Assembly: GCA_937958675.1 (NCBI GenBank)
Contig: CALGND010000022.1
Span: 1 to 64,000 of the forward strand
Source of the DNA: an uncultured Granulosicoccaceae bacterium
Lineage (GTDB): Bacteria > Pseudomonadota > Gammaproteobacteria > Granulosicoccales > Granulosicoccaceae
Reading direction: 5' to 3'
Length of the DNA stretch: 64,000 nucleotides
Each line of letters begins with the position of its first letter. Within the stretch, counting starts at the first letter, position 1. The notes beneath the pieces were generated by a model. The model did no database searches and was not told the origin of the DNA. It worked only from the letters and a program-made list of their open reading frames with translations. Shown here in pieces: positions 8,388 through 16,832 of this stretch. The position numbers were made by a program, and so were the translations under genes.

Positions 8388-10271
8388 TTATTGAAGGACC
8401 GAACCACTGCGCCATGATTGGAAATATATGCGCGAACCATCTTCTATCTGATAACCGACTTGATAACGGAATCGGCCTCTATCAGTAAGTTCCGACGGCA
8501 CCTCAAACTTCAACACCTGAGAATCCAGCTCAACGATCAGATTATCGGGCTTGAAAATAGCGTCAACCGACGCAACCGATTTACTCTCCTTGGCAATTCT
8601 CAGTGCGTAGCGGTAGGCAGGCAGCTCGCTCTCGAGTGGCGCTGAAATACTGATGGTGACCCCATTTTCGTGCTCGGTTGCCGACATATTATCTAGAATC
8701 GGAAATTGGCTTTGATCGATATCGTCAAAACGGGCGCTCAGCTTGGTACGCCAAGCCGCGTTGACCAGCTCCAGCTCACAGGAAAATTGCTGCAACGTAT
8801 CTCGCCAAAACACACCAGCTGGCAGACCGAGCGGCGCGCCATCACGACCGGCCGATCGCAGCACCTCACCTAATGCACCTTTGCCGCAAACATCCACCAA
8901 CGCCTCAGTCCATATCTCGCCAAGGCCATACACCAGCTCAGCATTGAATTGGCTAGAAAAGGCGGCGCTATTAGTCATATCTTCAAATTGTATGTTTTGA
9001 CGCTGCCAAGAAACAGCAGCGATATCTCGATTTTGCCTACGCGTATCCTGCCGCGGCACTATTTCGAACGAGACGTAGTTGGCCATACCTTCGATGAAAA
9101 AACGGGTTGAATTAAAATACGCTCGAAATGCTCGATTAGACTCCACTGACTGAAACACATGCGCTGTTTCGTGGCTCAGCACGCGCGCATAGCGATTAGG
9201 CGACTCGCCGCCACTGAGCCCCATCTTGATCGTTTTCCATTGCGCAAGCCCAGCTGCATGGTCGTTTTCAGATGTCATGTCAACGTGAATAACTGGCTCA
9301 GTAGACGCATTAAGCAAAACACGTAGCTGTTGGTAGTGTTCTTCTGCGGAAGCGTGTAGCTCCTCTGCTTGACCCTTGTCGCCAGTTAAAAACACAAAGC
9401 GGTAGTGATCGGTCAGCAGAGTTTCAAAGGCCTTTTCTTCAGCCACTTGCGCATTTTGCATTACTTGACCGACCAAGATCATTGCCATGAAAAGAAATCC
9501 AAATACGCTTGCTACAATTTTTAGAAGTTTGTGCACCTTTGCGTTTTTGTTAACACCTTCAGATTTTCCCTGCACACCTGACCACATTCTGCAGGCCAGT
9601 ACCAATAGCACCACTGCTAAAGCAATATGCCCAGCCATTACGTTGAAGTTAAATGAAAAAGCCGTACCCGAATAGTCGATTTTAAATATCTCGAAAACAC
9701 TAACCCAACCAATGCCATCAAATTGAGTTTCAAGCCAACGCACCAGCAACAAATAGAGCGCGTAGATAACAAGTCCAACAGTACGAAACCGTGACAAAAA
9801 CACACCATGCGCCATAACAACAAACGCGAACACACAATCTCGTAAAAACAAGCTGGCATCAATGGCGAAATATCGCTTACCCGACATGGATTCGGGATTA
9901 AACGCCAAAAGCACACTCAACACGCCGTAACTAAACAACAACAACAAACAAACCAATCCAAATGCCGCTATGAATTTGCCATAAAAAATCGTCGACTTTT
10001 TTATTGGCAATGCATGCAAAAAATCAATCGTGCGCTCATCCACCTCTCTTGGGTAAAGGCTATACGCTGTAACCAAACACAAAATCATCAAAAATATTGC
10101 TTGCGAATACTCGATACCTGGCGCACATAAAGCATCACAAAACAGCTCATAACTCTGCTCATCGACACGGCTTGTAAAAAGCTCAATACCAATCGAGAGC
10201 GCAAGTAAGGCGATCCATAGAAAGGCAATAGGCTTTAATTGCCGCAGTTCTTTGAAGATTAAGGCAATCAC
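8388..10271 (-). CDS. ABC-2-type permease fused to an extracytoplasmic zinc metallopeptidase (gluzincin)
   Basis: Residues 1-271 hold about seven membrane segments (near 15-30, 57-72, 98-124, 144-160, 163-180, 208-229, 250-271) of ABC-2 permease type, including the PREVDERTIDFLHALPI loop. Seven segments place the rest outside the inner membrane. Residues about 280-510 form a peptidase-like domain with HETAH at 367-371 and E394 in FFIEGMANY, spaced as zinc ligands of a gluzincin; no GAMEN motif is seen, so it resembles peptidase-MA-like rather than M1 enzymes. The last 100 residues look like a beta-sandwich. The GTG start overlaps the stop of the paralogous permease by four bases. Substrate unknown. 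Confidence 0.85.
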   Translation of the reverse strand: MIALIFKELRQLKPIAFLWIALLALSIGIELFTSRVDEQSYELFCDALCAPGIEYSQAIFLMILCLVTAYSLYPREVDERTIDFLHALPIKKSTIFYGKFIAAFGLVCLLLLFSYGVLSVLLAFNPESMSGKRYFAIDASLFLRDCVFAFVVMAHGVFLSRFRTVGLVIYALYLLLVRWLETQFDGIGWVSVFEIFKIDYSGTAFSFNFNVMAGHIALAVVLLVLACRMWSGVQGKSEGVNKNAKVHKLLKIVASVFGFLFMAMILVGQVMQNAQVAEEKAFETLLTDHYRFVFLTGDKGQAEELHASAEEHYQQLRVLLNASTEPVIHVDMTSENDHAAGLAQWKTIKMGLSGGESPNRYARVLSHETAHVFQSVESNRAFRAYFNSTRFFIEGMANYVSFEIVPRQDTRRQNRDIAAVSWQRQNIQFEDMTNSAAFSSQFNAELVYGLGEIWTEALVDVCGKGALGEVLRSAGRDGAPLGLPAGVFWRDTLQQFSCELELVNAAWRTKLSARFDDIDQSQFPILDNMSATEHENGVTISISAPLESELPAYRYALRIAKESKSVASVDAIFKPDNLIVELDSQVLKFEVPSELTDRGRFRYQVGYQIEDGSRIYFQSWRSGSVLQ

Positions 10272-12196
10272 TCAACCACCAATCGTTGAGCACCCACACG
10301 AATAGCTTGATGGAAGGCATCAACTTGCACTTCAAATGCTACAAATACTCTGTCACCAGCGGCGTAGTACGACGACACCGAATGCAAAGTATCGAAGTTG
10401 TCGCAGGCTTGAGTCTCGTGCTCGCCAGAAGTCCAGGCTATTTCATAATCGAAAGGCGAAATCAACACGTGTTGCATATCACAAGTAAAGCCTGCAACCG
10501 CATCATGATTCACCGAATCAATTACTTCATAACGGCCGATCAACTCATGCACTCCATTGGCACTAGTTTCACTGCTAGCAGCTCCTCTAACATTGGGCAC
10601 CATGCTTAACAAGTTAGCAACGGCTGGCTCAGACTGCTGATCTAACAACCATTCCTGCCAATCAATAAAAAAGCGTTCTATCTTCTGCCCTGTAACGTTT
10701 CTAAATGAACTCTGGATGCTAATTCGACGGTCACTAATTACGCCAAACACATTATCAGATACCTTCGGCGCTAAAACAAGATTGGCTAGCTCAAGCACTG
10801 CCTCTCTGCCAAACTGCTGCTCGTAAAACACCAAGGCTGTGTAAGCCAATGCTTCAGCGGAAGGGTAACTTACCTCCTCTGCAATCCACTGCCAATTGTG
10901 TACAAGGTCTATCGGCTCCTCTAAATAAACAACGCTATTCACCGCGCGTGCAAATAATTCGACTTTATGTTCTTCGATAGCCAAGCTTTCTTCTACCCAC
11001 CAACGAGTAAATCCATCAAGCAACCAGTGATAGGGTTCAAACGTACGACGCTCACCCGACGTTGCTTGGATTAGTTGATGCAAGGCATTAGTTTGCAACA
11101 CAGCCATCGAAAAACTATCGTACTTTAAGTAGTTCGCTCTAACTAACACGCCATCCGCGGAGCCAAATCGAATATCATTCAAATTTGTTTCTGATAGCCC
11201 TTTATCTAGCGCGACTCGTACGGTTGGCATCACCTTTAAATCGAGCGCCTGTTGCAACGGCACAATTAGATCTCGCATAGATTCGAGTAACTGCTTAGAC
11301 TGCTCCTCATATATCGGCTCAAGATAAAGAATCGATACCGGCGGATCAACTTCGGAGACTACGTGATCGCTACTGAAGCTGTATTCGGGTACATCCCATT
11401 TCTCTAACAGCGAACCTAGGGTTGCTAACACACCCACGCCAATAACAGCCAGCACAACCATGTTGCTACGATCTATAGGCTTAGCGAGTGATTCAATTAA
11501 AGAACCATCACGCATTAACGGCAATAAAAAACCTGCCAGCGTAAAAACCGCACCCATAAACAAGGTTTGTAGCGCTGCTTTAATTGGCATGTTATCGCGC
11601 TCAAAAGCAAAAACGCCTTGATCAAGTAACGCAAAAGGCCCAAACTCTCGTTGATCAAAGCCCGGATAGGTAACAAGAGTCACGATCACTACCCCGAGCA
11701 TTACGTAAAGAGCGAACCTGAGAAACCCAAAAAAACTAAAGCAAAACACCACGCTCCAGATAAAGAACACCACGCACAGTACTTTCACCAATACGATAGT
11801 GAGTAATTTGCGATCCAGTGCATCGCCGCTATCGGATAGCAACCAGGTATAAGCAATTGCCACCAGCGCCAAACCACCAACAAATAACAAACCTAGCAAG
11901 TACTTGATGATTAAAAATACTAAAGGGTTAATGGGTAAGGACTCAACAAACTGACGCGTATGCCCCAAGTATTCAGTTGAGATAAGCCGGTTACCCATGA
12001 TAAATGCAATAAGCGGGATCACTAACGTGACCGAAAGCAACAAAACCTGCAGCGGACTCATTGCAAACGCGGCTTGTTGATTTTGCGCATGAGCCAGCAA
12101 CAACGTGATAACAAAACCACCACCTAGCAAGAGCATCGACAAGCCGTGCTCGCGAAACTCTTTTCTTACTAGTGTAGGAACACCGGCTAATGCCAT
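10268..12196 (-). CDS. ABC-2-type permease fused to a degenerate gluzincin-like domain
   Basis: Built like its downstream neighbour: seven membrane segments within residues 1-265, then an outer domain of about 370 residues. The position of the zinc motif reads VLQTNALH: H and E of HExxH are T369 and N370, only H373 remains, and the downstream glutamate is D394 in WLLDGFTRWW. The fold therefore seems kept while the catalytic site is lost, suggesting a structural or substrate-binding role beside the active partner. It shares one base (TAATG) with the ATPase gene and four with the next permease, so the three are one translational unit. Homology of the two outer domains is my inference from motif register and length. 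Confidence 0.8.
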   Translation of the reverse strand: MALAGVPTLVRKEFREHGLSMLLLGGGFVITLLLAHAQNQQAAFAMSPLQVLLLSVTLVIPLIAFIMGNRLISTEYLGHTRQFVESLPINPLVFLIIKYLLGLLFVGGLALVAIAYTWLLSDSGDALDRKLLTIVLVKVLCVVFFIWSVVFCFSFFGFLRFALYVMLGVVIVTLVTYPGFDQREFGPFALLDQGVFAFERDNMPIKAALQTLFMGAVFTLAGFLLPLMRDGSLIESLAKPIDRSNMVVLAVIGVGVLATLGSLLEKWDVPEYSFSSDHVVSEVDPPVSILYLEPIYEEQSKQLLESMRDLIVPLQQALDLKVMPTVRVALDKGLSETNLNDIRFGSADGVLVRANYLKYDSFSMAVLQTNALHQLIQATSGERRTFEPYHWLLDGFTRWWVEESLAIEEHKVELFARAVNSVVYLEEPIDLVHNWQWIAEEVSYPSAEALAYTALVFYEQQFGREAVLELANLVLAPKVSDNVFGVISDRRISIQSSFRNVTGQKIERFFIDWQEWLLDQQSEPAVANLLSMVPNVRGAASSETSANGVHELIGRYEVIDSVNHDAVAGFTCDMQHVLISPFDYEIAWTSGEHETQACDNFDTLHSVSSYYAAGDRVFVAFEVQVDAFHQAIRVGAQRLVVE

Positions 12197-13122
12197 TAGT
12201 TGCGGCCTTGAGTTTGGCCAGCCACAACGGCAATAAAAATATCTTCGAGTGAAAGAGAGTGCCTACGCCAGCCTAAGTTCAATGGCATGTCAGCCGGTAC
12301 CTCATCTGCGAATCTGAGTATAAGGGTACGGTGTTGTGGGCCTTGCATATGCTGCAAAACCTGTGCAGCGTGCTTAACAAACTCGCCAGGAAGCGCATCG
12401 GGGTAATCGTTTTCAGCATCGATACGGTAGGCTACAACACCTCGTGACAAGGCCTGCAAACTGCCGTCGTATATCGTTTTACCATTCTCGACTATGCCAA
12501 TGCGGCTAGCAATTGATTCGATGTCATCAATTAGGTGCGTAGAGAAAAATGTGGTCGTGCCCGCGTGAGTGGATTCTTCGCGTACCAAATCCAAAAACTC
12601 GCGCCGCGCGACTGGATCCATGCCAGCTGTTGGTTCGTCCAAAATCAGTAGTTGTGGTTTCGATGCCAGCGCAACCGACAAGGCAAGCTTTGCCTTCATA
12701 CCACCAGAAAACACAGCAGACTTGCGCTTTAAAGGCAATTCGAAACGCTCTAGAAGTTGTGCGTAACGCTGCTTATCCCAATTTGGATAAAAGCCTTTCA
12801 AAAAATTACCGAGCGCCTTGGGCGACATCCATGGATAAAAATGCTGCTCTTGCGCAACATAACCAATGCGTTGCCTGATGGGAATTAGGGCATCACCAAT
12901 GTTTTCACCAAACAACGACACCACGCCTTCATCCGCTTGGGTAATACCCATTAATAAGCGAATGGTTGTGGATTTGCCAGCGCCATTGCGGCCCAGGAAG
13001 CCATACACTTCTCCACGCTCAACGTTAAGCGACAGCCCATCTAGCACTTGTAACGGACCATAGCGCTTGTGAACATTTTTTAGCGTAATAGCCGGCAATC
13101 CTCCTGATGCGTCTGACTGCAT
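12196..13122 (-). CDS. ABC transporter ATP-binding protein (ABC-2 exporter type)
   Basis: The nucleotide-binding subunit for the two permeases that follow. It has Walker A GRNGAGKST near residue 45, the Q-loop in VAQEQHFYPW, signature FSGGMKAKLALS, Walker B LLILDEPTAGMDP and the switch histidine in FFSTHL. The 308 residues include a C-terminal extension of the CcmA/YtrB-like class. The ATG lies two bases after the ffh stop, so it is probably transcribed with ffh. No dedicated regulator (for example a GntR gene) is nearby. Confidence 0.93.
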   Translation of the reverse strand: MQSDASGGLPAITLKNVHKRYGPLQVLDGLSLNVERGEVYGFLGRNGAGKSTTIRLLMGITQADEGVVSLFGENIGDALIPIRQRIGYVAQEQHFYPWMSPKALGNFLKGFYPNWDKQRYAQLLERFELPLKRKSAVFSGGMKAKLALSVALASKPQLLILDEPTAGMDPVARREFLDLVREESTHAGTTTFFSTHLIDDIESIASRIGIVENGKTIYDGSLQALSRGVVAYRIDAENDYPDALPGEFVKHAAQVLQHMQGPQHRTLILRFADEVPADMPLNLGWRRHSLSLEDIFIAVVAGQTQGRN

Positions 13123-13124
13123 AC

Positions 13125-14486
13125 TTACATGCCCATGCCAGGCGGTAACTTACCTTGCATGCCGCGCATCATTTTCGCCATACCACCGCCTTTATTCATT
13201 TTTTTCATCATCTTGCTCATTTGCAAGTGCTGTTTTACCAAACGGTTGAGATCCTGTACTTGAAGGCCAGCACCAGCTGCAATGCGTTTTTTACGCGAAC
13301 CTTTAAGCACGGCGGGGTATTTTCGTTCATGTGGTGTCATTGAATCGATGAGGGCCATCATTTTTTTAAACTCGCCATCGTTGGCTTGGTTTTTTACTTT
13401 GTCAGGGATGTTGCTCATGCCAGGCATTTTGTCAAGCAACGATGCCATGCCGCCCATATTAGCCATTTGCTCAAGCTGTTCGCGCAGATCAACAAAATCA
13501 AAGTTCTTGCCCTTCTGCATTTTCTTGGCAAATTTTTCAGCCTTCGCATGGTCAACTTTTTCAGTAACCTCTTCAACCAAGCTAACAACATCGCCCATGC
13601 CCAAGATGCGTGAGGCGACCCTGTCAGGATAAAACGGCTCAAGTGCATCAGTTTTTTCGCCTGCACCAATAAACTTGATCGGCTTGCCGGTAATCATGCG
13701 CACCGACAACGCTGCACCGCCACGTGCATCGCCATCTGTTTTAGTTAATACAACACCGGTTAGAGGCAGCGCGTCTCCAAATGCTTTAGCAGTGTTAGCA
13801 GCATCTTGACCCGTCATGCTGTCGACAACAAATAGGGTTTCGATAGGATTTATTGCCGCGTGCAATTGTTGTATCTCGCTCATCATCTCTTCGTCGATAG
13901 CCAATCGACCAGCAGTATCCACTAACAACACATCAATAAATTGTGTTTTGGCAGCAGCAAGCGCAGCACTGGCTATATCAATTGGAGACTGATCCACTGT
14001 GCTTTCAAAGAAAATCACATCGACGCTGTCTGCAAGCGTTTTGAGCTGCGCGATAGCGGCCGGACGATAAACGTCACAACTCACTACCATTACCTTCTTT
14101 TTCTGTTTTTCTTTTAAGCGCCGAGCCAACTTGCCAACGGTGGTGGTTTTACCAGCACCTTGCAAACCCGCCATCAATACCACTGCCGGCGGCTGAGTCG
14201 CTAGATTCAGCTCTTCGGCTTGTTCGCCCATAATCGATGTCAGCTCGTCACTAACAACTTTGATTAGAGCTTGCCCTGGCGTAAGGCTGCCAAGCACCTC
14301 TTGACCCGACGCTTTTTCGCGGACACGCTCGATGAACGTTTTGACCACGGGCAAGGCCACATCAGCCTCTAGCAAGGCCATGCGGACTTCGCGCATGGTA
14401 TCCTTTATATTATCTTCAGTAAGCCGCCCCTGCCCTCGCAAGGTTTTGATAGTACGGCCTAGTCGTTCGCTCAACGAATCAAACAT
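13125..14486 (-). CDS. ffh: Signal recognition particle protein Ffh
   Basis: The SRP54 GTPase that binds signal sequences with 4.5S RNA and docks on FtsY. N domain at residues 1-90, G domain with GLQGAGKTTT from 107, the DTAGRLAIDEEMM region and TKTDGDARGG, and a methionine-rich M domain ending in repeated Met-Lys and Met-Arg runs to residue 453, the normal length. In most gammaproteobacteria rpsP follows; here an ABC transporter operon lies between. It is divergent from ypjD across 166 bases. Confidence 0.97.
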   Translation of the reverse strand: MFDSLSERLGRTIKTLRGQGRLTEDNIKDTMREVRMALLEADVALPVVKTFIERVREKASGQEVLGSLTPGQALIKVVSDELTSIMGEQAEELNLATQPPAVVLMAGLQGAGKTTTVGKLARRLKEKQKKKVMVVSCDVYRPAAIAQLKTLADSVDVIFFESTVDQSPIDIASAALAAAKTQFIDVLLVDTAGRLAIDEEMMSEIQQLHAAINPIETLFVVDSMTGQDAANTAKAFGDALPLTGVVLTKTDGDARGGAALSVRMITGKPIKFIGAGEKTDALEPFYPDRVASRILGMGDVVSLVEEVTEKVDHAKAEKFAKKMQKGKNFDFVDLREQLEQMANMGGMASLLDKMPGMSNIPDKVKNQANDGEFKKMMALIDSMTPHERKYPAVLKGSRKKRIAAGAGLQVQDLNRLVKQHLQMSKMMKKMNKGGGMAKMMRGMQGKLPPGMGM

Positions 14487-14518
14487 GTTTGTCCTACGTC
14501 TCAGTTACAAAATGAAAT

Positions 14519-14550
14519 ACTAGAATTACTAATTACTAGAATTACTAAAT
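14519..14550. repeat. Two tandem 16-base repeats in the ffh-ypjD promoter region
   Basis: ACTAGAATTACTAATT is followed directly by ACTAGAATTACTAAAT (15 of 16 identical). Nearby, related GTTACAA blocks occur at about 14507, 14553 and 14561. The repeats start about 33 bases upstream of the ffh ATG, so they lie in its leader or promoter and could bind a regulator of either divergent gene. Confidence 0.7.
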
Positions 14551-14561
14551 GAGTTACAAAG

Positions 14562-14590
14562 TTACAATATGAGATGTTAATAAATATAGT
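14562..14590 (+). promoter_or_regulatory. Candidate promoter of ypjD
   Basis: TTACAA at 14562-14567 and TATAGT at 14585-14590 are 17 bases apart and 62 bases upstream of the ypjD ATG. The -10 box is good; the -35 box matches poorly. Confidence 0.4.
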
Positions 14591-14652
14591 GATCTTATAG
14601 ATGAAATCTTGCCAGCAACAGTATACCGGCCACCGAGCTTAACAGTAGCGTC

Positions 14653-15453
14653 ATGACAACCTTTCTGCTTGCCATAATTGCGTCGATTTTATATGCGGTT
14701 GCCGCGTTTCGGCTCTGGTTGAGCCTTAATAGAGCCCCTGGTGACGATACAGATAACGCTCCACTGCGGATTACGCGCTTGCTGGCGGCTACAGCTTGGC
14801 TCATACACCTAATCGCCACCATCATCAGCACCAGAGAAAGTGGGTTGATATGGGGCTTTTTCAGCGCTTTAAGCATAACGGCGTTATGTATCGTTTTGCT
14901 GCAACTGTTGCTAGCAGTAACACGCCGGGCCGATCACCTGGGTTTATTGGTTTACCCAGCCGCTGCCATCACGCTGCTTTTCACACAAAAAACGGGAGGG
15001 CAAACCACGCTGGATCCAACCACTGGCTTACATGTATTGTCGTCAGTAGTGGCCTATTCAGTATTGGCATTGGCCGCCACTCAAGCTTTGGTAGTTGCGC
15101 TACAAAGACACCAGCTCAGCCATCATAAGCCCAGTGGCTTCGTCCGCTCGCTACCACCTTACGATAACTCTGAAAGCTTGCTCTTTTTGCTGTTAACCGT
15201 GGGTTTCATCCTGCTCTCATTTTCATTACTCACCGGATTTTTCTACTTGGACGATATGTGGGGGCAAAGCCTAGTACACAAGACGGTACTCTCCTGTCTG
15301 GCCTGGTCAATAATTGGGGTATTAGTGGTAGGGCGCTGGATGTTTGGCTGGCGAGGCAAACGGGTGGTGAATTGGTCAATAGCAGCCTTTATCCTGCTGG
15401 TGCTAGCTTTTTTTGGCAGTAAACTGGTGTTAGAGCTGATCCTGCAACGCTAG
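14653..15453 (+). CDS. ypjD: YpjD/CcsA-like inner-membrane protein
   Basis: A 266-residue, eight-segment membrane protein of the cytochrome c assembly (CcsA/HemX) superfamily, as in E. coli YpjD (CorE). Conserved points include GLHVLSSVVAYSVLALAA, the LTGFFYLDDMWGQSLVHKT loop and the closing W-rich helices with the histidines expected of this superfamily. In E. coli it is linked to cobalt/magnesium efflux with the CorB/CorC family; here a CorB-like gene follows 78 bases later and ffh is divergent, the same order as in E. coli. Confidence 0.88.
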   Translation: MTTFLLAIIASILYAVAAFRLWLSLNRAPGDDTDNAPLRITRLLAATAWLIHLIATIISTRESGLIWGFFSALSITALCIVLLQLLLAVTRRADHLGLLVYPAAAITLLFTQKTGGQTTLDPTTGLHVLSSVVAYSVLALAATQALVVALQRHQLSHHKPSGFVRSLPPYDNSESLLFLLLTVGFILLSFSLLTGFFYLDDMWGQSLVHKTVLSCLAWSIIGVLVVGRWMFGWRGKRVVNWSIAAFILLVLAFFGSKLVLELILQR

Positions 15454-15487
15454 ACGTCGTTTTTTTGTAGTGCCAACTGCACGGCAT

Positions 15488-15496
15488 TGCTATGAT
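15488..15496 (+). promoter_or_regulatory. Candidate extended -10 promoter of the CorB-like gene
   Basis: TGCTATGAT (an extended -10, TGnTATGAT) lies 36 bases before the TTG start. No good -35 hexamer is visible, which extended -10 promoters can tolerate. A T7 run without a hairpin follows the ypjD stop just upstream. Confidence 0.35.
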
Positions 15497-15531
15497 GCAA
15501 CTCACTACTATAGCTAAAGGCTAACACCTAC

Positions 15532-16827
15532 TTGAACGCCATTCCCATTAGCGTACTCCTCTTCATCTTGGTACTGCTAATTTTGATGTCCGGCTTTTTC
15601 TCCAGCTCTGAAACGGCCCTAATGTCACTTAACCGCTACCGCTTGCGCCACCAGGCTAGAAATGGCAATCATGCGGCTAAACGCACACTCGAACTACTCG
15701 AACAACCCGAGCGATTGATCAGCCTAATTTTGCTGGGCAATAACTTTGTCAACATTCTTGCCTCAGCTATTGCCACGGTAATCGCACTACGCTTAATGGG
15801 AGAAGCCGGAATTGCAGTTGCGACGGGCTTACTTACTTTAGTCATTTTGGTGTTTGCTGAAATCACACCTAAAACGTTTGCCACGCGACGAGCCGAATCC
15901 GTGTCGTTTATCGCTTCGGCAGTCTATACACCATTACTCACAGTTACCTACCCATTAGTCATTGTGGTTAACTGGATCTGTGCACGTATTTTAAATTTCT
16001 TTAAGGTATCGAAATTAAACCCAGAAGACGAGCACCTCAGCAGTGACGAGCTGCGCACTGTTGTAACCGAGAACGCGGGGCTGATACCAACTCGTCACCG
16101 CGACATGCTCTTAAACATTCTTGATCTGGGCACCATTTCTGTAAACGGAATTATGGTGCCGCGTAACGAAATTGTTGGTATCGATCTAGATGACCCTTGG
16201 GATGAAATACTCGATCAAATAACCAACAGCCCGCACAGTCGCTTACTCGTGTTCCGCGACAACATCGACAATGCAGTGGGGTTTATTTATTTACGCAAAA
16301 TGGTTGACGCGTTACTCAGTGGTAAATTAAATCTTCAATATCTCGAAACCGTTGTTCGCGAACCTTACTACATACCTGAAGGCACGCCGCTAACAGTTCA
16401 GCTACTAAACTTTCAGCGCGAAAAACGACGCATTGGCTTAGTTGTCGATGAGTTTGGCGATATACAAGGCTTACTCACGCTCGAAGAAATCTTGGAAGAA
16501 ATTGTCGGCGAGTTTGACACTGACCCACAGCAAGCGTCAGCAGAAATTCGTCCACAACAGGATGGCAGCTTTATTGTTGACGGTACCGCTCAAATTCGCA
16601 GCCTGAACAAAGCACTTAACTGGGACTTATCAGCTGATGGTCCCAAAACATTAAACGGCTTGATACTCGAACACTTCGAGAATTTTCCACCTCAAGGTGC
16701 CGTATTTAATTTCAACAATCATCCACTAACCATTATCTCGGTTGAAGATAATCGCGTACTACAAGTACGTATCGACCCCACGCTTGACGAAGACGCCGAG
16801 TCAGTCGAAGCGAATGGAAATAGCTAA
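15532..16827 (+). CDS. HlyC/CorC-family membrane protein (CorB/YfjD-like, DUF21-CBS)
   Basis: Probably takes part in magnesium or cobalt homeostasis. The N-terminal DUF21 domain (about residues 1-190) has four membrane helices and the family signature GFFSSSETALMSLNRYRLRH. Two CBS domains follow (about 205-330; NGIMVPRNEIVGID and the VDEFGDIQGLLTLEEILEEIVGE segment) and a C-terminal CorC_HlyC domain (about 345-415). The start is TTG with AAAGG about ten bases upstream; the conserved part begins a few codons later. Order ffh-ypjD-corB matches E. coli. Confidence 0.9.
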   Translation: MNAIPISVLLFILVLLILMSGFFSSSETALMSLNRYRLRHQARNGNHAAKRTLELLEQPERLISLILLGNNFVNILASAIATVIALRLMGEAGIAVATGLLTLVILVFAEITPKTFATRRAESVSFIASAVYTPLLTVTYPLVIVVNWICARILNFFKVSKLNPEDEHLSSDELRTVVTENAGLIPTRHRDMLLNILDLGTISVNGIMVPRNEIVGIDLDDPWDEILDQITNSPHSRLLVFRDNIDNAVGFIYLRKMVDALLSGKLNLQYLETVVREPYYIPEGTPLTVQLLNFQREKRRIGLVVDEFGDIQGLLTLEEILEEIVGEFDTDPQQASAEIRPQQDGSFIVDGTAQIRSLNKALNWDLSADGPKTLNGLILEHFENFPPQGAVFNFNNHPLTIISVEDNRVLQVRIDPTLDEDAESVEANGNS

Positions 16828-16832
16828 CGGCG

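Noticed and set aside
8388-12196. Both permeases as M1 aminopeptidases
   Set aside because: The GAMEN exopeptidase motif is absent and the surrounding sequence does not match M1; the gluzincin call is limited to the HExxH and downstream Glu in one copy.
14487-14652. tRNA or small RNA gene in the AT-rich ffh-ypjD gap
   Set aside because: No cloverleaf potential or conserved T-loop; the tandem repeats and promoter-like boxes explain the pattern.
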